Of a DNA stretch of 64,000 bases, positions 60,900-64,000 are shown in pieces. Under the pieces are notes generated by a model that was given only the letters and a program-made list of their open reading frames with translations, searched no databases and had not been told where the DNA came from. Numbering within the stretch: the first letter of the stretch is position 1; every line of letters begins with the position of its first letter. Made by a program: the position numbers and the translations under genes. This DNA comes from an uncultured Synechococcaceae cyanobacterium (lineage in GTDB: Bacteria; Cyanobacteriota; Cyanobacteriia; PCC-6307; Cyanobiaceae): positions 1-64,000 of the forward strand of contig CACHDC010000004.1 of assembly GCA_902578445.1 (NCBI GenBank), in the 5' to 3' direction.

Positions 60900-61898
60900 T
60901 TATTTGCAATCATAAACAACACCATTAGCCTTATCTATTTTTCTAATAACATCCCAATCGTGCTTGTGACTTATTGAAATGAATCTATCAGCCTTTTTAA
61001 ATTCTTTATCTAATGTTGAATTATCCCAGTTATAGGTGTAAAAAGCTTGCTTTACTTTTGCAACTACAGCTGGATGTAGATTATGAGCATGAGCATAACC
61101 TGTAGTTGGGAAGGTTTGGGATTTATAAATAGTTCTTATTTTAGAAGAATCAACAACACCTCTTGCATCCATTCTTGTAAGAACTGAGTTAGCAATTGGT
61201 GCTACTTCATAATCTTTGTTTGCAACACCCATTATTGAATTTTGATGCTTGCCAGAAAAGACTGGGGTGAAATCTTTATTTGCCTCAAGACCAAATTCTC
61301 CTTTAAGAATGGCCGATGGTGCTTTAAATCCTGAATTAGATGTCTTAGATGTAAATGTAACTTTTTTACCTTTTAAATCTGCAGGAGAATTAATTGGACT
61401 ATCAGAAGGAACAATAATTTCCATTTCATAACCGTAAGATAAATCTTTTTTAGCCATCATTCCAAATGGAACTGCTCCTGCACATGCTGCTGCCACTGTA
61501 TTGCTTCCAGTATTAATTCCTGCTACATGAAGACGTCCAGATCTCATTGCCTCAACTTGAGCAGCATAAGATTGAACTGGTAAGAAAGTGACTTTTTTAC
61601 CAGTCACCTTAGACATATGTATTACAAAATCTTCCCAAACTTTTGCATAAACGGAGGGGTCTTCAACAGGTGTATATGAGAACACAATGGTTTCAGGATC
61701 TATCCATTCATCTTCGGAAAGGGGTAGATCTGCGAGAAAATCTCCATCTCGATCACAATATTTGCTGTCAACAGTATTATTTGGATTGCAATCAGATAAA
61801 TCTAAATCTCCAATTAAATCATTTGATTTATTTCCACAACTTGAAATACTTGCACTGATTATTGATAGCCCTAAGACTATCTTTAAAAAATTTCTCAT
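60900..61898 (-). CDS. phnD: Phosphonate-binding periplasmic protein PhnD
   Basis: Lipobox ISSC; VQSYAAQVEAMRSGRLHVAGINTGSNTVAAACAGAVPFG; DLKGKKVTFTSKTSNSGFKAPSAIL. Confidence 0.9.
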   Translation of the reverse strand: MRNFLKIVLGLSIISASISSCGNKSNDLIGDLDLSDCNPNNTVDSKYCDRDGDFLADLPLSEDEWIDPETIVFSYTPVEDPSVYAKVWEDFVIHMSKVTGKKVTFLPVQSYAAQVEAMRSGRLHVAGINTGSNTVAAACAGAVPFGMMAKKDLSYGYEMEIIVPSDSPINSPADLKGKKVTFTSKTSNSGFKAPSAILKGEFGLEANKDFTPVFSGKHQNSIMGVANKDYEVAPIANSVLTRMDARGVVDSSKIRTIYKSQTFPTTGYAHAHNLHPAVVAKVKQAFYTYNWDNSTLDKEFKKADRFISISHKHDWDVIRKIDKANGVVYDCK

Positions 61899-62089
61899 TA
61901 GTGTTGAATTTATTCTTCATATTTAACTTGCTCTAAAGAGATTAACTTTTTCCCAAAAAGAGTTTAAATTCTGATTAATTGTTTTATTTTGAGTTAGTCA
62001 ATTTTTAATCAGATTTATTATGGAATTAAATAATTTTTAATTTATTTTTAACTTTATAAATTTAGGGTGAAAGCATTTAAGAAATAAAT

Positions 62090-62626
62090 ATGATAATTCC
62101 TGAAAAGCAAAATATAGAATTTAAAGAAAATACAATTCTAGAAGTCAAATCAGGAATATTAATAATGCAATCAAAAATCAAGAATAAGAAAAATATTGTT
62201 GGGATAATAAATGAAAATGTTGTAATAAATTTGGAATTATGTAACTACGAAAATATTAAATTAATTGCGTTGACAAATTGCGAAATTAAAACAATTAAAA
62301 GAGGGCTATTTTTTTCATCTACAGACTTATTAACAAAAAGTCTAAAAAGAATTGATCAATTGGAAAAACTTTTATTAATAAGTAATATAAAAAAATCAGA
62401 AGAAAAACTAAAAGAATTTCTTTTATACTTATCTTCAATTATTGGCTTAAAAAAAGATAAACATATTTATCTAAATTTAAAAGAATTTAATTTTACCCAT
62501 AAAATTATTGGTAATTCAATTTCTTCAACAAGAGTAACCGTAACAAGAAATTTAAAAATACTAGCAAAAAAAGGTTGGCTCAAATTTGAAAAAAAAGGTA
62601 TTTTAATTCCGTTTAAAGATAATTAA
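62090..62626 (+). CDS. Crp/Fnr-family transcriptional regulator
   Basis: C-terminal HTH FNFTHKIIGNSISSTRVTVTRNLKILAKKGWLKFEKKGILI; short divergent N-terminal domain. Confidence 0.75.
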   Translation: MIIPEKQNIEFKENTILEVKSGILIMQSKIKNKKNIVGIINENVVINLELCNYENIKLIALTNCEIKTIKRGLFFSSTDLLTKSLKRIDQLEKLLLISNIKKSEEKLKEFLLYLSSIIGLKKDKHIYLNLKEFNFTHKIIGNSISSTRVTVTRNLKILAKKGWLKFEKKGILIPFKDN

Positions 62627-62654
62627 CCAAACCTTAATTAAACAGACTTATTTT

Positions 62655-62984
62655 ATGGCTACAAACAATATCTTTATTATGTCTTGTTCTATAACATCTG
62701 TTTTTACTTTTAGAATTGAAAGCACTTTCGATGAATGGGCAGCAATATTTGATAGTGAAGAAGCAGATAAAAGGCATTCAGAATTTGATATTAAGCCACT
62801 TTTTAGAGGAGTAAGTAAGAAAGATCCTCAAAAAGTTATTGTTATTCATCAAGCTCCAGAAGGTAATGTTCAAAAGTTTGTAGAAGCTAATGGTGACTGG
62901 ATGGCAACTCATAGAGTTGACTTATCAACAATGGAAGAATCATCTTGGACTTTTTCAGCAACAACGGAGAATTGTTGTGATTAA
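62655..62984 (+). CDS. DUF3764-family protein
   Basis: FDEWAAIFDSEEADKRHSEFDIKPLFRGVSKKDPQKVIVIHQAPEGNVQKFVE. Confidence 0.7.
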   Translation: MATNNIFIMSCSITSVFTFRIESTFDEWAAIFDSEEADKRHSEFDIKPLFRGVSKKDPQKVIVIHQAPEGNVQKFVEANGDWMATHRVDLSTMEESSWTFSATTENCCD

Positions 62985-62987
62985 CAA

Positions 62988-63236
62988 ATGAAAAGACTAC
63001 TATTCCCACTACTAGCTCTCTCAACTATTTTCCTTGCGAGTTGTACTAGTAACCCAAACAAAATAGGTACTCAAAAGGTTTCTGAAACCCAAAAGCAGAG
63101 AGAAGTTTGTCTAGATTGGTATGGCTACAGAATTGATACCAATAAAGCAATTAATGATTTAAATCTAAAAATTAAAACCGAATCAGAATTAATGGCTTAC
63201 TGTGATTTCTTCAAGAATGTAGCTGATACAAAATAG
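62988..63236 (+). CDS. Small putative lipoprotein
   Basis: MKRLLFPLLALSTIFLASCTSNP lipobox. Confidence 0.65.
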   Translation: MKRLLFPLLALSTIFLASCTSNPNKIGTQKVSETQKQREVCLDWYGYRIDTNKAINDLNLKIKTESELMAYCDFFKNVADTK

Positions 63237-63267
63237 ATTTTTACAAAAGAATTTATTTTTTGGTGTC

Positions 63268-63423
63268 TTACGATCTCATTTCTTTTTGTGCTTCCCTAAT
63301 TCTTTCTTCAAAGACTGATCTTCTATATGGAGTAACTTCTCCATTTTTAGTTGCCAAGATTTGGGCTTCATAAAGCCTCTTGGCTCTTGTAATTTTTTCT
63401 CTTATTTGAGAGAGCTCATTCAT
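63268..63423 (-). CDS. Small hypothetical protein (51 aa)
   Basis: Read manually: MNELSQIREKITRAKRLYEAQILATKNGEVTPYRRSVFEERIREAQKEMRS. Confidence 0.5.
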   Translation of the reverse strand: MNELSQIREKITRAKRLYEAQILATKNGEVTPYRRSVFEERIREAQKEMRS

Positions 63424-63575
63424 GATCTTATGCAGTTAATGAGAATCCCGTTCCCTATTCTCTTATCATGCGTCCAAATAAATTGGATGAACGTAGGAGT
63501 AAGCTAACATTAAAAAAAGAAGGTCGGATTTAAGATATATTTAAAAAATCTTTAAAAGTAGTTTTTAATAAAATT

Positions 63576-63830
63576 TTAAATAGAAATTTTATCTAGAGGT
63601 AAAATATTCTGGGCCTCAATTGAGTCCAAATGAATTTCATTCTCTGTATCTTTATACAATCTTCTTGATTGTGGTGATTTAAGGGCGTTATTGTAATTTT
63701 CAATAAATTCCGAATCATCCAAAATAGATTTATTTTCTCTTTTAAAACTTTCTTTATAAGAATATTTGATATGCCCTATTTCTTGGGCTTGATTTGAGTT
63801 TTTGGGAGAAGGTGAATTTTTTATAATCAT
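63576..63830 (-). CDS. Hypothetical protein (84 aa)
   Basis: ORF track only. Confidence 0.4.
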   Translation of the reverse strand: MIIKNSPSPKNSNQAQEIGHIKYSYKESFKRENKSILDDSEFIENYNNALKSPQSRRLYKDTENEIHLDSIEAQNILPLDKISI

Positions 63831-63947
63831 TTATTATTTTTTTTATATGATTGTCTTCAATATTTAAGGCGTTAAAATATAGAAGACTTACATAAACTAA
63901 GATTATTGGATTAAGAAGTTATTAAGTAAAAAATAAATTTGTTTAAA

Positions 63948-63976
63948 AAATTTCTAAATTTCTAAATTTCTAAATT
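63948..63976. repeat. Short tandem repeat (AAATTTCT)3.6
   Basis: AAATTTCT x3 plus AAATT. Confidence 0.85.
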
Positions 63977-64000
63977 AAATATTTTTTCTAATAGTCAAAA

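Noticed and set aside
63948-63976. (AAATTTCT)n tandem repeat as functional element
   Set aside because: Short AT-rich repeat of a kind expected by slippage in this genome; recorded as a repeat only

Overview
AT-rich window that reads as marine picocyanobacterial chromosome, most likely high-light Prochlorococcus (inferred from gene content: menG, hisF, chlG, rsmB, lepA, mqo, murE, rpsD, cysK, queA, pdhC, lipB, recO, proC, sepF, pipX, der, cobI, miaE, aroQ, tRNA-Tyr, tRNA-Thr). Two accessory regions stand out. (1) A compact ~6.8 kb integrative element (about 27.37-34.21 kb) has a tyrosine recombinase, a serine recombinase, a predicted ribbon-helix-helix regulator, a DruA/DUF4338-like protein, a run of tiny ORFs, a secreted protein and a ~450 bp structured ORF-free interval ending in a terminator. 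It is inserted in the first codons of pdhC, not in a tRNA gene. Both junctions carry TATTTCGTGAnnCATAA: the left copy is the current pdhC start (ATG AGT CAC GAA ATA), the right copy is the displaced native start (ATG TCT CAC GAA ATA). Several TGTCTAAC repeats just inside both ends look like integrase arm sites. (2) Downstream of tRNA-Thr (48.4-63.2 kb) is an accessory region with a possible integrase N-terminal remnant, small ORFs separated by a palindromic GATTGACAGTCGATC repeat, an ACR3-type arsenite exporter, phnY/phnZ, a phosphite-type ptxABCD set, a second phnCDEE transporter and a Crp-type regulator. In the core region, a DUF4278 (PirA-like) gene at 15.2 kb is preceded by what looks like a Downstream-peptide/glutamine riboswitch, with a perfect GTAN8TAC NtcA box just after a -10 hexamer. 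All assignments are by reading the sequence; no searches were run.
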